Source: Lachnospiraceae bacterium (lineage in GTDB: Bacteria; Bacillota; Clostridia; Lachnospirales; Lachnospiraceae). From it: a stretch of 52,954 nucleotides of DNA. Positions 1 through 7,847 of the stretch are shown here, piece by piece. Each line of letters opens with the position of its first letter. Position 1 is the first letter of the stretch. Both the position numbers and the translations under genes were made by a program. Where the stretch lies: contig JAFYYN010000169.1 of NCBI GenBank assembly GCA_017557525.1, positions 1 to 52,954 on the forward strand. Direction: 5' to 3'. The notes under the pieces were generated by a model. That model was not told where the DNA came from. It worked only from the letters and a program-made list of their open reading frames with translations, and did not search any database.

Positions 1-1068
1 AGCAAGAGCCTTAGCTACAGCGATAGTTCCCTTTGCAAGAGTAGGATTCTCAAATACGCCCATAGGTCCGTTCCAAACAACGGTCTTAGCTGTCTTAGCT
101 GCGTTAGCGAAAAGCTCGCAGGTCTTAGGTCCGATATCAAGACCTTCCATATCAGCAGGGATCTTGTCTGAATCTACATACTTAACATCAACAGGTCCGT
201 CGATAGGATCAGGGAAGCCTGCTGCGATACCTGTATCAACCGGAAGAAGAAGGTTCTTGCCAAGCTTAGCTGCCTTCTCCATCATTTCCTTACAGTAATC
301 GATCTTCTCATCATCACAAAGTGATTTACCGATCTCATATCCCTTAGCCTTAAGGAATGTGAATGCCATACCACCACCAATGATAAGTGTATCACACTTC
401 TCAAGAAGATTGTTGATAACGTTAAGCTTATCAGCTACCTTAGCGCCGCCAAGGATTGCTACGAAAGGTCTAACAGGATTCTCTACAGCGTTACCTAAGA
501 AGTTAATTTCCTTCTGCATAAGGTATCCAACTGCACAGTTTCCACCCTTCTTACGAACATACTCGGTAACTACTGATACAGAAGCATGAGCTCTGTGTGA
601 AGAACCGAATGCGTCACATACATAATCATCGCAAAGATCAGCAAGTTCCTCAGCAAACTTTGTGCCGGCCTTGTTGGGCTTTGTCTCTTCTTCCATTCTA
701 AAACGTGTATTCTGAAGAAGGATTACGTCGCCTTCGTTCATAGCTGCTACAGCTGCTGTTGTCTCAGCGCCTGTTACATTGTAATCAGCGATGAATTTAA
801 CATCCTTGCCTAGCTTCTCAGCAAGTCTCTTTGCTACGGGTGCTAAAGACTCCTTCTCATTAGGGCCTTCCTTAACCTTTCCTAAGTGTGAGCAAAGGAT
901 AACCTTTGCACCATCATTAACGAGCTTGTTAATGGTAGGAAGTGCTGCTACGATACGGGTATCATCTGTAATCTCACCGCTCTTTAACGGTACATTGAAA
1001 TCGCAACGAACGAGAACTCTTCTTCCCTTTGCGTTGAAATCGTCAACTGACTTTTTGTTAAGTCCCAT
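1..1068 (-). CDS. pgk: Phosphoglycerate kinase, C-terminus cut by window edge
   Basis: Phosphoglycerate kinase converts 1,3-bisphosphoglycerate and ADP to 3-phosphoglycerate and ATP in cytosolic glycolysis. The 356 codons present begin [11 protein letters not shown] and show the N-terminal substrate-site motifs RCDFNVP and SHLGK, then LQNTRF and [14 protein letters not shown]. The family is about 395-400 residues long, so about 40 C-terminal residues lie beyond base 1. The ATG at 1066-1068 is preceded by a clear GGAGG at good spacing. It lies downstream of gapA on the same strand, the usual glycolytic order, but a strong terminator separates them, so pgk probably has its own promoter; I could not pick a convincing one. 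Identity is secure. Confidence 0.97.
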   Translation of the reverse strand, partial: MGLNKKSVDDFNAKGRRVLVRCDFNVPLKSGEITDDTRIVAALPTINKLVNDGAKVILCSHLGKVKEGPNEKESLAPVAKRLAEKLGKDVKFIADYNVTGAETTAAVAAMNEGDVILLQNTRFRMEEETKPNKAGTKFAEELADLCDDYVCDAFGSSHRAHASVSVVTEYVRKKGGNCAVGYLMQKEINFLGNAVENPVRPFVAILGGAKVADKLNVINNLLEKCDTLIIGGGMAFTFLKAKGYEIGKSLCDDEKIDYCKEMMEKAAKLGKNLLLPVDTGIAAGFPDPIDGPVDVKYVDSDKIPADMEGLDIGPKTCELFANAAKTAKTVVWNGPMGVFENPTLAKGTIAVAKALA

Positions 1069-1103
1069 GGATATTGCCTCCTATAATTTGATAAAATTTA
1101 TTA

Positions 1104-1152
1104 CACCTCATCAGTCGCCTTTGGCGACAGCTTCCCCTCAAGGGGAAGCCTT
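1104..1152. repeat. Double-hairpin intergenic repeat upstream of pgk
   Basis: Two adjacent perfect palindromes are visible: GTCGCC/GGCGAC with a TTT loop at 1114-1128, and a 9-bp stem GCTTCCCCT/AGGGGAAGC with a CA loop at 1130-1149. From memory, very similar double hairpins (CTCATC, then a short stem, then CTTCCCC-GGGGAAG) are scattered through intergenic regions of gut Firmicutes; this cannot be confirmed here. It lies in the leader between the gapA terminator and the pgk start, so it would be transcribed if pgk transcription starts upstream of it. Confidence 0.6.
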
Positions 1153-1170
1153 ATCTGTAGGTATGCTTTC

Positions 1171-1211
1171 ATAAGAAAAACAGGGTCCGGTCCAATTTTG
1201 ACCGGACCCTG
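1171..1211 (-). terminator. Rho-independent terminator of gapA
   Basis: A perfect 12-bp inverted repeat (CAGGGTCCGGTC at 1181-1192 and its complement at 1200-1211, 7-base loop) is followed on the minus strand by TTTTTCTTAT at 1180-1171. It sits about 45 bases past the gapA stop codon, so gapA is probably transcribed alone. Confidence 0.93.
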
Positions 1212-1255
1212 ATAGGTCTTGATTAATATCAAACAACCATTACCTTACAGCTTAA

Positions 1256-2299
1256 TTATTTAAGCTCTGAGAAGTACTTGATTGTACGAACCATCTGTGA
1301 GGTGTAGCTGTTCTCGTTGTCATACCATGAAACTACCTGTACAAGGTTGTCAGCGCCAACCATTGTCTGTGTAGCATCAAAAATTGAACCAAATCTGCTT
1401 CCTACGATATCGCTTGAAACGATCTCATCCTCGTTGTAGCCGAATGACTCATTTGAAGCTGCCTTCATAGCTGCATTGATCTCGTCCTTTGTAACGCTCT
1501 TCTCTACTGTAGCAACAAGGATTGTTGTTGAACCGGTAGGGGTAGGAACACGCTGTGCAGAACCGATAAGCTTGCCGTTAAGCTCAGGGATAACAAGGCC
1601 GATAGCCTTAGCAGCACCTGTGCTGTTAGGAACGATATTGCAAGCGCCTGCACGTGAACGACGAAGGTCACCCTTTCTCTGAGGACCATCAAGGATCATC
1701 TGATCGCCTGTGTAAGCATGGATTGTGCTCATGATACCTGACTTGATACCAGCAAGGTCATTAAGAGCCTTAGCCATAGGTGCAAGACAGTTAGTTGTAC
1801 ATGAAGCTGCTGAGATAATGGTATCCTCAGGCTTAAGTGTTGTATGGTTTACATTGTAAACGATGGTAGGAAGATCATTTCCTGCAGGAGCAGAGATAAC
1901 AACCTTACGAGCGCCGGCATCGATATGAGCCTGAGCCTTAGCCTTGCTTGTATAGAAACCTGTACACTCAAGAACTACGTCTACCTTTAATTCGCCCCAA
2001 GGAAGATCCTTAGCTGCGGGCATAGCATAGATGGTGATTTCCTTACCGTCTACTGTGATTGATCCGGGAACCTTAACGGTCTTTCCGTCTTCCTCAAAGA
2101 TAGCATCCTTGTAAGTAACCTTATCAGCTAAAGCGTACTTACCCTGTGATGAATCATACTTAAGAAGATGAGCAAGCATCTTAGGGCTTGTTAAATCGTT
2201 GATAGCTACTACTTCGTAACCTTCTGCACCAAACATCTGTCTGAATGCAAGACGACCGATACGGCCGAATCCGTTGATTGCAACTCTTACATTTGCCAT
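1256..2299 (-). CDS. gapA: Glyceraldehyde-3-phosphate dehydrogenase, type I
   Basis: The enzyme oxidises and phosphorylates glyceraldehyde-3-phosphate with NAD+ in glycolysis. The 347-residue protein has the N-terminal Rossmann signature [15 protein letters not shown], the active-site motif [10 protein letters not shown] with the catalytic Cys, the histidine region [10 protein letters not shown], and the C-terminal [15 protein letters not shown]. Length is near the usual 335-350. The ATG is preceded by AGGAGG about 9 bases upstream. It is followed by its own terminator and preceded by a leader with two possible promoters. It lies between pgk and rpoZ and is probably monocistronic. The Asp in VAINDL near the end of the second beta strand fits NAD rather than NADP use. 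Confidence 0.98.
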   Translation of the reverse strand: MANVRVAINGFGRIGRLAFRQMFGAEGYEVVAINDLTSPKMLAHLLKYDSSQGKYALADKVTYKDAIFEEDGKTVKVPGSITVDGKEITIYAMPAAKDLPWGELKVDVVLECTGFYTSKAKAQAHIDAGARKVVISAPAGNDLPTIVYNVNHTTLKPEDTIISAASCTTNCLAPMAKALNDLAGIKSGIMSTIHAYTGDQMILDGPQRKGDLRRSRAGACNIVPNSTGAAKAIGLVIPELNGKLIGSAQRVPTPTGSTTILVATVEKSVTKDEINAAMKAASNESFGYNEDEIVSSDIVGSRFGSIFDATQTMVGADNLVQVVSWYDNENSYTSQMVRTIKYFSELK

Positions 2300-2334
2300 G
2301 TCAAATGACCTCCTAAAAATCTTTTAATTTATAT

Positions 2335-2397
2335 GCTATAACCGTACCGATACCACGAAGCAAACGTCGGTTATACTCATAACTACTTAAACAGCAA
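2335..2397 (-). promoter_or_regulatory. Tandem candidate promoters and inverted repeat upstream of gapA
   Basis: Two sigma-A-like promoters can be read on the minus strand. The upstream one has TTGCTG (2397-2392), 16 bases, TATAAC (2375-2370). The downstream one has TTGCTT (2363-2358), 17 bases, TATAGC (2340-2335). The same stretch holds an 8-bp inverted repeat, TATAACCG at 2337-2344 and CGGTTATA at 2368-2375, so each arm covers one of the two -10 elements. A regulator binding the arms could switch both promoters, but that is inference. Confidence 0.5.
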
Positions 2398-2473
2398 AAC
2401 CTATTTTATCTTGCTTTTGAAAAAAAATCAATATATTTTTTATTAAATATTTTTAACTTCTGTCTTCAGAGCA

Positions 2474-2767
2474 TCAAACACTCTCTTCAGCACCCTCAGT
2501 TTCTTCGGAAACGGCACTCTTATCAAGAGCAGCCTCTTCCTCGCTTAAAATTTTAACCTTTCCGGTAGCAAGCTCCTCAACTGCGATCGAAAGGGGCTTG
2601 TCACACTTGGGTGAAGCGTAGGGTGTTGCTCCATCGATAAGCTGTCTTGCTCTCTTTGCTGTAGCAAGAACTATAGAATACCTGCTGTTAACTATGGGCT
2701 GGGTGTTATTAGCCTCGCTGTCGCTGTTAACTACCTTCATAAGATCGGTGTAAGACGGATGTAACAT
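2474..2767 (-). CDS. rpoZ: RNA polymerase omega subunit
   Basis: Omega helps assemble and stabilise RNA polymerase by holding the beta-prime subunit. The 97-residue protein starts MLHPSYTDLM and carries the omega core VNSRYSIVLATAKRARQLIDG followed by KPLSIAVEELATGKVKI, and it ends in an acidic tail, as in Clostridia. The start is supported by AAGGAG about 8 bases upstream. It lies 56 bases after yicC and almost certainly shares its promoter. In many Firmicutes remA and gmk lie between yicC and rpoZ; neither is here. AT-rich sequence follows the stop without a clear GC-rich terminator. Confidence 0.95.
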   Translation of the reverse strand: MLHPSYTDLMKVVNSDSEANNTQPIVNSRYSIVLATAKRARQLIDGATPYASPKCDKPLSIAVEELATGKVKILSEEEAALDKSAVSEETEGAEESV

Positions 2768-2823
2768 ATTTTATCTCCTTAAAAAATCATATGTATTTTT
2801 CTATACGGCCTATACGCCGCCTG

Positions 2824-3702
2824 TTACTCGATGTTTTGTATCTGTTCCCTTACCTTTTCAATATCTGTCTTAAGATTAATGGCTGTATTGGTAATATCAA
2901 GGTCACTGGACTTTGAAAGGATGGTGTTTGCCTCCCTGTTCATTTCCTGTGCGATGAAGTCAAGCTTTCTGCCGACATTTTCTGCCTCGTTAAGGGTATT
3001 CTTCATGTTATTGATATGTGCTCTCAGCCTTACGGTCTCCTCATCTACACATATCTTATCGGCAAATACCGTTATCTCGGTAGCCAGTATACCCTGATCC
3101 ATGTTTGTGTTGCCTAAAAGCTCTTCAACCTTGGCATAGAGACGGTTCCTGTACTCGTCAACAACCAAAGGAGACCTCTCCTCTATGAAATCTATCATAG
3201 AGATCATGCCGTCAAGCTTACCGATAAGGTCATTCTTTAAGTGCTCGCCCTCGGCAATCCTGGTTTTAACAAAGCTCTCGGCCGCATTCTTAATGGCGTT
3301 CTCTATAAAGCCCCAGATCTCGTTTTCATCGGCCTGCTGCTCCTCCAATGTAAATACATCAGGAAATCTGGCAAGCTGTGAAGCATTGATGTTGCCGTCT
3401 ATACCGAACTGACTGCCCATCTTCTTTATAAGCTCAAAATAGCTCTTTGCGATATCTTCATTATATTTTACGAGTTCCCTTCCCTCGGTAAAATCCTCAT
3501 AAGTGATAAAAATATCAACCTTACCCCTGGATATATAGTTCTTCAGCAGATTTCTGATGGCCGACTCAAAGAAATTAAGCTTCTTTGGCATCTTGAGACC
3601 TATCTCACAATACCTGTGATTAACGGCCTTCATCTCAACCGAAATCTTTCTTTCGGGAGTCTCGGATTCAAAACGTCCGAAACCGGTCATACTCTTAAGC
3701 AT
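2824..3702 (-). CDS. yicC: YicC/YloC family endoribonuclease
   Basis: YicC-family proteins are endoribonucleases implicated in RNA turnover; that role comes from the family. The 292-residue protein has the diagnostic start MLKSMTGFGRFE and AVNHRYCEI, and a C-terminal region with REANTILSKSSD and DIEKVREQIQNIE. Length is typical (about 290). It is the first gene of a two-gene unit with rpoZ, under a near-perfect sigma-A promoter about 40 bases upstream. There is no strong Shine-Dalgarno sequence, only a GGGGAAAGGCGG purine stretch, but the start fits the family exactly. Confidence 0.95.
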   Translation of the reverse strand: MLKSMTGFGRFESETPERKISVEMKAVNHRYCEIGLKMPKKLNFFESAIRNLLKNYISRGKVDIFITYEDFTEGRELVKYNEDIAKSYFELIKKMGSQFGIDGNINASQLARFPDVFTLEEQQADENEIWGFIENAIKNAAESFVKTRIAEGEHLKNDLIGKLDGMISMIDFIEERSPLVVDEYRNRLYAKVEELLGNTNMDQGILATEITVFADKICVDEETVRLRAHINNMKNTLNEAENVGRKLDFIAQEMNREANTILSKSSDLDITNTAINLKTDIEKVREQIQNIE

Positions 3703-3742
3703 TCAATTTTCCGCCTTTCCCCATTACATCTGAAACCAATTT

Positions 3743-3771
3743 ATTATAGTAAGATTTTCCTGTTTAGTCAA
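3743..3771 (-). promoter_or_regulatory. Sigma-A promoter of yicC-rpoZ
   Basis: On the minus strand TTGACT (3771-3766) is followed after 17 bases by a perfect TATAAT (3748-3743). Transcription would start near 3736, giving a leader of about 35 bases before yicC. Confidence 0.85.
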
Positions 3772-3795
3772 GAGAAATTATAAATATTTTTCTTT

Positions 3796-4755
3796 TTATG
3801 TGAAATAAACAATCTCTTCCTCGGCAGGAATGGAATCCTCCAGTTTGGTTACATAAAGCACAGGCCCCTTGCCCCTGTATTCAAGCCTGAGCTCTATCTT
3901 GATCTTTGCTTCTACATAGATCCAGTCTTTGTTGTTATGTGTATTTAAGAAATCAGCATAAGTCGAAGGGATCCTGGCGGTAAAGCCGATAAAGCCTATG
4001 TCGTTTGCACAGCACTGCATAGCAAATCTTCCGGGCACAAAGACACCCTTTCCTGACTTGGGATCCTTATAAAACTGAGCCTTAAAGCTGATATTCTTTC
4101 CCTCATACTTTTTAGGGAAATCAAGTATGTCAAGATACCATAAGCCAAAATCATCATCCTCGATAACTATGGGGTTGGCATTTATATCAAAAGGAAGCTC
4201 GTCCTCTTCCTCCGTATCCATATCCGTGCCGTCCATGCTCTCATAGATGATCTGCGCTTTTCTGTTTACAGGCTTAATGATACGTCTTACTTCGTTCTTC
4301 TTTGTATCCTTGGTGCACCTGTTAAGGATAATGGTATCCGAATACTTTAACTGCTCCATGATGAGAGAACGCATGTTATTCACATAGTTCATGAAGGTCG
4401 TTGCATCCACCATCGTAATAAGCTGTACTATGGTCCATCCTGCAGGATACTCCATATTAAGGATCTCAAGCATCTGCCATACACCGTTCAGCTCCACGAT
4501 GATCTTGTCAGGATGATACTCCGCGTTAAGCTCTGCAAGCTTTTCTGCAGAAAAATCTTCCCTGCTCTCTATGTATTCAGTAAATATATTCTTTTTTCGG
4601 AACTTCTCTTCATCATACTCTTCCTCGCCCTCTTCACAGACAAGCAAAAGTATCCTGTCTCCGTTTATAAACTCGGGATCCTCCAACGTAACCTTTATAA
4701 AGTTGGTTTTACCCGACTCTAAAAACCCGTTTATAAGATATACCGGTGTTTCCAT
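3796..4755 (-). CDS. CobW-like GTP-binding protein with YcgQ/TIGR03943-like C-terminal domain
   Basis: CobW-type (COG0523) proteins are P-loop GTPases that deliver or manage metals, often zinc. The 319-residue protein opens with METPVYLINGFLESGKTNF, a variant P-loop, then KIIVELNGV in the Walker B position and TIILNRCTKD in the base-recognition position. The CxCC metal motif of classical family members is absent. From about residue 215, SFKAQFYKDPKSGKG and VFVPGRFAMQCCANDIGF resemble the C-terminal region of YcgQ (TIGR03943), which in other Firmicutes is a separate membrane protein next to a zinc-linked CobW gene. Here the two appear fused. It follows the His-rich GTPase by 47 bases, including a palindromic repeat. 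A metal-handling role is inference. Confidence 0.8.
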   Translation of the reverse strand: METPVYLINGFLESGKTNFIKVTLEDPEFINGDRILLLVCEEGEEEYDEEKFRKKNIFTEYIESREDFSAEKLAELNAEYHPDKIIVELNGVWQMLEILNMEYPAGWTIVQLITMVDATTFMNYVNNMRSLIMEQLKYSDTIILNRCTKDTKKNEVRRIIKPVNRKAQIIYESMDGTDMDTEEEDELPFDINANPIVIEDDDFGLWYLDILDFPKKYEGKNISFKAQFYKDPKSGKGVFVPGRFAMQCCANDIGFIGFTARIPSTYADFLNTHNNKDWIYVEAKIKIELRLEYRGKGPVLYVTKLEDSIPAEEEIVYFT

Positions 4756-4772
4756 GTTTCCACCTCAAATTT

Positions 4773-4799
4773 GTGACAAGGGGACGGTTCTCCTGTCAC
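4773..4799. repeat. REP-like palindrome between the two CobW genes
   Basis: The sequence GTGACAAGG...CCTGTCAC forms an imperfect hairpin around GGGACGGTTCT. The arms GTGACA and TGTCAC pair perfectly. From memory this matches a widespread palindrome (GTGACA...GGGACGGTTCT...TGTCAC) found dispersed in Clostridia and other bacteria, often linked to REP-associated transposases. No transposase is present here. On the minus strand it would be transcribed between the two genes and could slow decay or attenuate the downstream gene. Confidence 0.65.
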
Positions 4800-4802
4800 T
4801 AT

Positions 4803-6029
4803 TTATGAAAATAAAACTCTGATCTGGTCTTCGTTAATCTTGCTTCCGATAACGCAAATCTTTCCAATTACATCTGCACTGCCGCGTCTTACCTCATATT
4901 CTTCGGGTACGTGGTCAAAATGAATCCACTCGCCCTCGGTAGCTGCAACGATACCCTTGGCACGGAGGATTGTACCAAACTCCTCAGAGTTATCCAGTCT
5001 CTTTAAGATATCTGCAATTTCTTGCTCGGTAAACTTCTTAGTCGTCTCTATGCCAACGCTTGTAAATACCTCATCCGCATGATGATGTCCTTCATGCCCG
5101 TGGTGATGATGATGTTCATGCTCATCCTCGTCGTCATCGTCGTGATGATGGTGATGATGCTCATGCTCGTCATCGTCGTGATGATGGTGATGATGCTCAT
5201 GCTCGTCCTCATCGTCATCGTCATGATGATGGTGGTGATGCGCATGCTCATCCTCGTCATCATCATCGTCATGGTGGTGATGCTCGTGGTGATGATGCTC
5301 ATGCTCATCCTCGTCATCGTCGTCGTGATGGTGGTGATGGTGGTCATGTCCGCAACACTCCTCGCCATCCTCATGGTGATGTCCACACTCAGGACAGATG
5401 CCGGCAGCCTCTAAAAGTTCTTCCTCAAACTTAGACTTCTCTTCCATAGCCTCTAAGATCTTAGCGCCGTCAAGCTCATCCCAGGGAGTTGTGATAAGTA
5501 CAGCCTTATCATTATGCTCACGTATAAGCTGTACAGCAGTAGCCAGCTTTTCCTCAGAGCAGTTCTGGGTACGGCTGAGTATTATGGTCTTTGCATACTC
5601 TATCTGGTTATTGAAGAACTCACCAAAGTTCTTCATATACATCTTGCACTTGCCTGCATCTACTACTGCCACAAAGTTGTTTACAACGATACCTGCTTCA
5701 TCAGCAACATCCTGTATTGCCTTGATAACATCGGAAAGCTTTCCGACACCTGAGGGCTCAATTATGATCCTGTCAGGAGCAAACTGCTTCATAACATCCT
5801 TTAATGCCTCGCCGAAATCACCTACCAGTGTACAGCAGATACAGCCCGAGTTCATCTCAGTGATCTGTATGCCCGAATCCTTAAGGAATCCTCCATCGAT
5901 ACCGATCTCACCAAATTCGTTTTCGATAAGGACCAGCTTCTGTCCTTTAAAAGCCTCCGAGATGAGCTTCTTGATAAGAGTAGTCTTTCCTGCTCCTAAA
6001 AACCCGGAAAAAATATCAACCTTTGTCAT
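4803..6029 (-). CDS. CobW/COG0523 GTPase with very long His/Asp metal-binding tract
   Basis: This is a P-loop GTPase of the metallochaperone family. With the start chosen here it is 408 residues: MTKVDIFSGFLGAGKTTLI (P-loop near 9-17), NEFGEIGID, and CxCC as CICC at 63-66. The switch region follows as DRIIIEPSGVGKL. The base-recognition site reads ILSRTQNC instead of NKxD. A CPECGHHH...ECCGH segment leads into roughly 100 residues made almost only of His, Asp and Glu in about five imperfect 16-residue repeats. A short C-terminal CobW domain (VAATEGEWIHFDHVP) follows. An upstream ATG at 6044 is possible, but its GGAG serves as the ribosome site for the ATG at 6029, which fits the family start. 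The tract suggests binding or storage of zinc or nickel. Confidence 0.9.
   Translation of the reverse strand: MTKVDIFSGFLGAGKTTLIKKLISEAFKGQKLVLIENEFGEIGIDGGFLKDSGIQITEMNSGCICCTLVGDFGEALKDVMKQFAPDRIIIEPSGVGKLSDVIKAIQDVADEAGIVVNNFVAVVDAGKCKMYMKNFGEFFNNQIEYAKTIILSRTQNCSEEKLATAVQLIREHNDKAVLITTPWDELDGAKILEAMEEKSKFEEELLEAAGICPECGHHHEDGEECCGHDHHHHHHDDDDEDEHEHHHHEHHHHDDDDDEDEHAHHHHHHDDDDEDEHEHHHHHHDDDEHEHHHHHHDDDDEDEHEHHHHHGHEGHHHADEVFTSVGIETTKKFTEQEIADILKRLDNSEEFGTILRAKGIVAATEGEWIHFDHVPEEYEVRRGSADVIGKICVIGSKINEDQIRVLFS
5100..5347. repeat. Low-complexity tandem repeat encoding the His/Asp tract
   Basis: The stretch is built from GTG/ATG and GTC/ATC/CTC triplets on the plus strand, encoding HHHHHHDDDDEDEHEH-type units of about 48 bases in the GTPase gene. 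Unit lengths vary in multiples of three, so the frame stays open. Triplet slippage is expected to make this length-variable between strains. Confidence 0.8.
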
Positions 6030-6097
6030 TTCTTTTATCTCCATTCTGCCATTTTGTGGCTGTTATAAAATATTTGCAATTTATATAATCTTTTAGC

Positions 6098-6117
6098 ATC
6101 CCGTCATAAATCGGGAT
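6098..6117 (-). terminator. Possible weak terminator hairpin after the amidase gene
   Basis: A 6-bp stem ATCCCG/CGGGAT with an 8-base loop lies 12 bases after the amidase stop. The following minus-strand sequence is GCTAAAAGATT rather than a T-run, so this is at best a weak terminator or an RNA end protector. Confidence 0.3.
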
Positions 6118-6129
6118 TATCCCAAACAA

Positions 6130-7059
6130 CTATCTGTCATATCCCGCAAAGGCATCGATACCGTCAACAATACCTTCAACTATAAGCTCCTGATAGTCAT
6201 CATCTGCAAGCTTGGCAGCCTCCTCGGCATCAGTAACATATCCGCACTCAAAAATTATAGCGGGCATTGTAGTCTTACTTGTAACTACCAGATTGGTCCT
6301 TGTACGGGTACCTCTGTTCTTTGCTCCTGTTTTCTTTGATACCGCTTCAGCCACGGCATCACCGAGCTCCACACAGCCCTCTCTTTTGTATGTCCAGGCT
6401 TCAAGACCGCTCGCAGAACCCTCTGATTCATCCAGCGAATTTTGATGGATGCTTATGAGACAGACAGGGTCATCCTGTGAATTTGCAAGCGAAGCACGCG
6501 CGTTTAGACCTACAAACTCATCATTGGGTCTTGTCAGATAAACCGTATACCCCCTAAGGATCAGTTCATCCTTTAATTTGTATGAAATCTCCAAATTAAG
6601 GTCCTTCTCCAAAACTCCGTTAGCCTCAGCGCCTCCGTCATATCCGCCATGACCTGCATCTACGATTACAAGCCCTTTACTTCCGGGTATAATATCCTTG
6701 TACTTCTGTGCTTTCGGATTAACCTTAACAGTCTCCGTATTTTCATCTTCGACTTTTTCCTCTATCACATAAAAGGCTCCTTCATCACCCTGCCTCGCAT
6801 GTGAATTGTCTACAAGCCATATCTCCTTATATTCGCCGGTATAATCGACATAGGTAACTTTCTCATTATGATCATTTATGAGTTTTTTAATCAATCCAAC
6901 CGTTAAACATATAATGAGTATAAGGAGTCCGAGGGCAACAGCAAACATTGAGAGTATGACAATAAGCCTTTTCCGTTTTCTCTTACGGATAAAGGCTTTT
7001 TTACGTCTGTCTCTTTCACTTGAGTCATAAGGCACATTATAAGTTGCACGAGATGACAT
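6130..7059 (-). CDS. N-acetylmuramoyl-L-alanine amidase (Amidase_3), membrane anchored
   Basis: The enzyme cleaves the bond between N-acetylmuramic acid and L-alanine in peptidoglycan. The 309-residue protein has a basic cytosolic start (RRKKAFIRKRKRKR), one membrane segment at about residues 32-56, and an extracellular linker. The zinc-dependent amidase domain shows GLVIVDAGHGGYDGGAE (first His), VLEKDLNLE (Glu ligand), CLISIHQNS (second His) and PAIIFECGYVTD (catalytic Glu). All catalytic residues are present. The start overlaps the end of the upstream MgtC gene by 23 bases and has AAAGGG at good spacing, so the two are co-transcribed. No binding modules are visible beyond the single anchor. 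Confidence 0.92.
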   Translation of the reverse strand: MSSRATYNVPYDSSERDRRKKAFIRKRKRKRLIVILSMFAVALGLLILIICLTVGLIKKLINDHNEKVTYVDYTGEYKEIWLVDNSHARQGDEGAFYVIEEKVEDENTETVKVNPKAQKYKDIIPGSKGLVIVDAGHGGYDGGAEANGVLEKDLNLEISYKLKDELILRGYTVYLTRPNDEFVGLNARASLANSQDDPVCLISIHQNSLDESEGSASGLEAWTYKREGCVELGDAVAEAVSKKTGAKNRGTRTRTNLVVTSKTTMPAIIFECGYVTDAEEAAKLADDDYQELIVEGIVDGIDAFAGYDR

Positions 7060-7735
7060 AAGGATACCCTTTCATAAATTCCCAAACATCATTATCAATA
7101 CTTAACCTGTCGGGATGGAACCCGATCTTGACCGTATAAACACCGTCATTTTCTCTGCTGAGTGACAGTACGCGCACCGAGCTGTCCTGTTTTTTTAGAG
7201 AATCAAGCAGTTCATCCAGGTGCTTTTCTCCGTCAGCTATCTCCAGGGTACATTCGGTTGACTGTCTGCCCTCAAAATGGTCCAGTGAGTTATGTAAAGT
7301 ATACTGTATAACAACCATTATAAAGGTTCCGGCTAATGCTAAAATATATAAACCGTTACCAAAGCACATACCAAGAGCTGATACAGCCCATACTCCTGCC
7401 GAAGTGGTAAGACCCTTAATGGTCCTGTTCCTTAATATTATCATACCGGCACCAAGGAAACATATACCGGTTACTACATTTGCCGCAATACGTGAGGCAT
7501 CTACGGAAACACCCTGGTAAACAACAACATCAAAATAGGAATACTTGGAACAGATAGAGAAAAGCGCACTTGCAAGAGCAGCTATGATATGAGTACGCAT
7601 ACCTGCAACCTTTTCTCTTTTCTTTCTTTCGTATCCTATAACGGCACCTGCCAGACATGACAAAACGAGCCTTAAAATAAGCTCTATCTGAAACGGCAGA
7701 CCAAATATATCATTTATCAGATTTTGTCCAAACAT
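7037..7735 (-). CDS. MgtC/SapB family membrane protein
   Basis: MgtC/SapB proteins are small membrane proteins linked to magnesium limitation and, in some bacteria, F-type ATPase control. The 232-residue protein has four or five membrane segments in its first 140 residues and the family signature AVIGYERKKREKVAGMRTH followed by ASALF. The C-terminal 85 residues (CTLEIADGEKHLDELLDSL and VRVLSLSR) look like the ACT-like soluble domain of longer family members. It is the first gene of a unit with the amidase, under a near-consensus promoter. No M-box-type leader fits in the short 5' region. Confidence 0.9.
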   Translation of the reverse strand: MFGQNLINDIFGLPFQIELILRLVLSCLAGAVIGYERKKREKVAGMRTHIIAALASALFSICSKYSYFDVVVYQGVSVDASRIAANVVTGICFLGAGMIILRNRTIKGLTTSAGVWAVSALGMCFGNGLYILALAGTFIMVVIQYTLHNSLDHFEGRQSTECTLEIADGEKHLDELLDSLKKQDSSVRVLSLSRENDGVYTVKIGFHPDRLSIDNDVWEFMKGYPYVISCNL

Positions 7736-7800
7736 ATACTATCCTTTTAATGATTATCATCACGCTTCATATGATGGTGTATGCACAAAACATTCATTAT

Positions 7801-7829
7801 ATTATACTACATGGAAATCATTTTTTCAA
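7801..7829 (-). promoter_or_regulatory. Sigma-A promoter of mgtC-like gene and amidase
   Basis: TTGAAA (7829-7824), a 17-base spacer, and a perfect TATAAT (7806-7801) on the minus strand. The leader before the MgtC-like gene would be about 60 bases. Confidence 0.85.
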
Positions 7830-7847
7830 GTCCCCTAAAATCCGGGG

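Noticed and set aside
2400-2473. Terminator after rpoZ
   Set aside because: Only AT-rich sequence without a GC-rich stem; possible weak AT hairpins are not convincing.
5022-5414. Plus-strand open frame of about 130 codons
   Set aside because: It is the complement of the His/Asp triplet repeat (Met/Val-rich low complexity) and has no ribosome site.
5398-6096. Plus-strand open frame of about 230 codons
   Set aside because: Antisense to the conserved GTPase domain of the CobW gene; composition typical of a shadow frame.
7736-7800. Magnesium (M-box) riboswitch before the MgtC-like gene
   Set aside because: The leader is only about 60 bases, too short for that element, and no matching fold was seen.
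7829-7846. CCCC/GGGG hairpin after recU as a terminator
   Set aside because: No T-run follows on the minus strand and it overlaps the -35 side of the mgtC promoter; probably chance.
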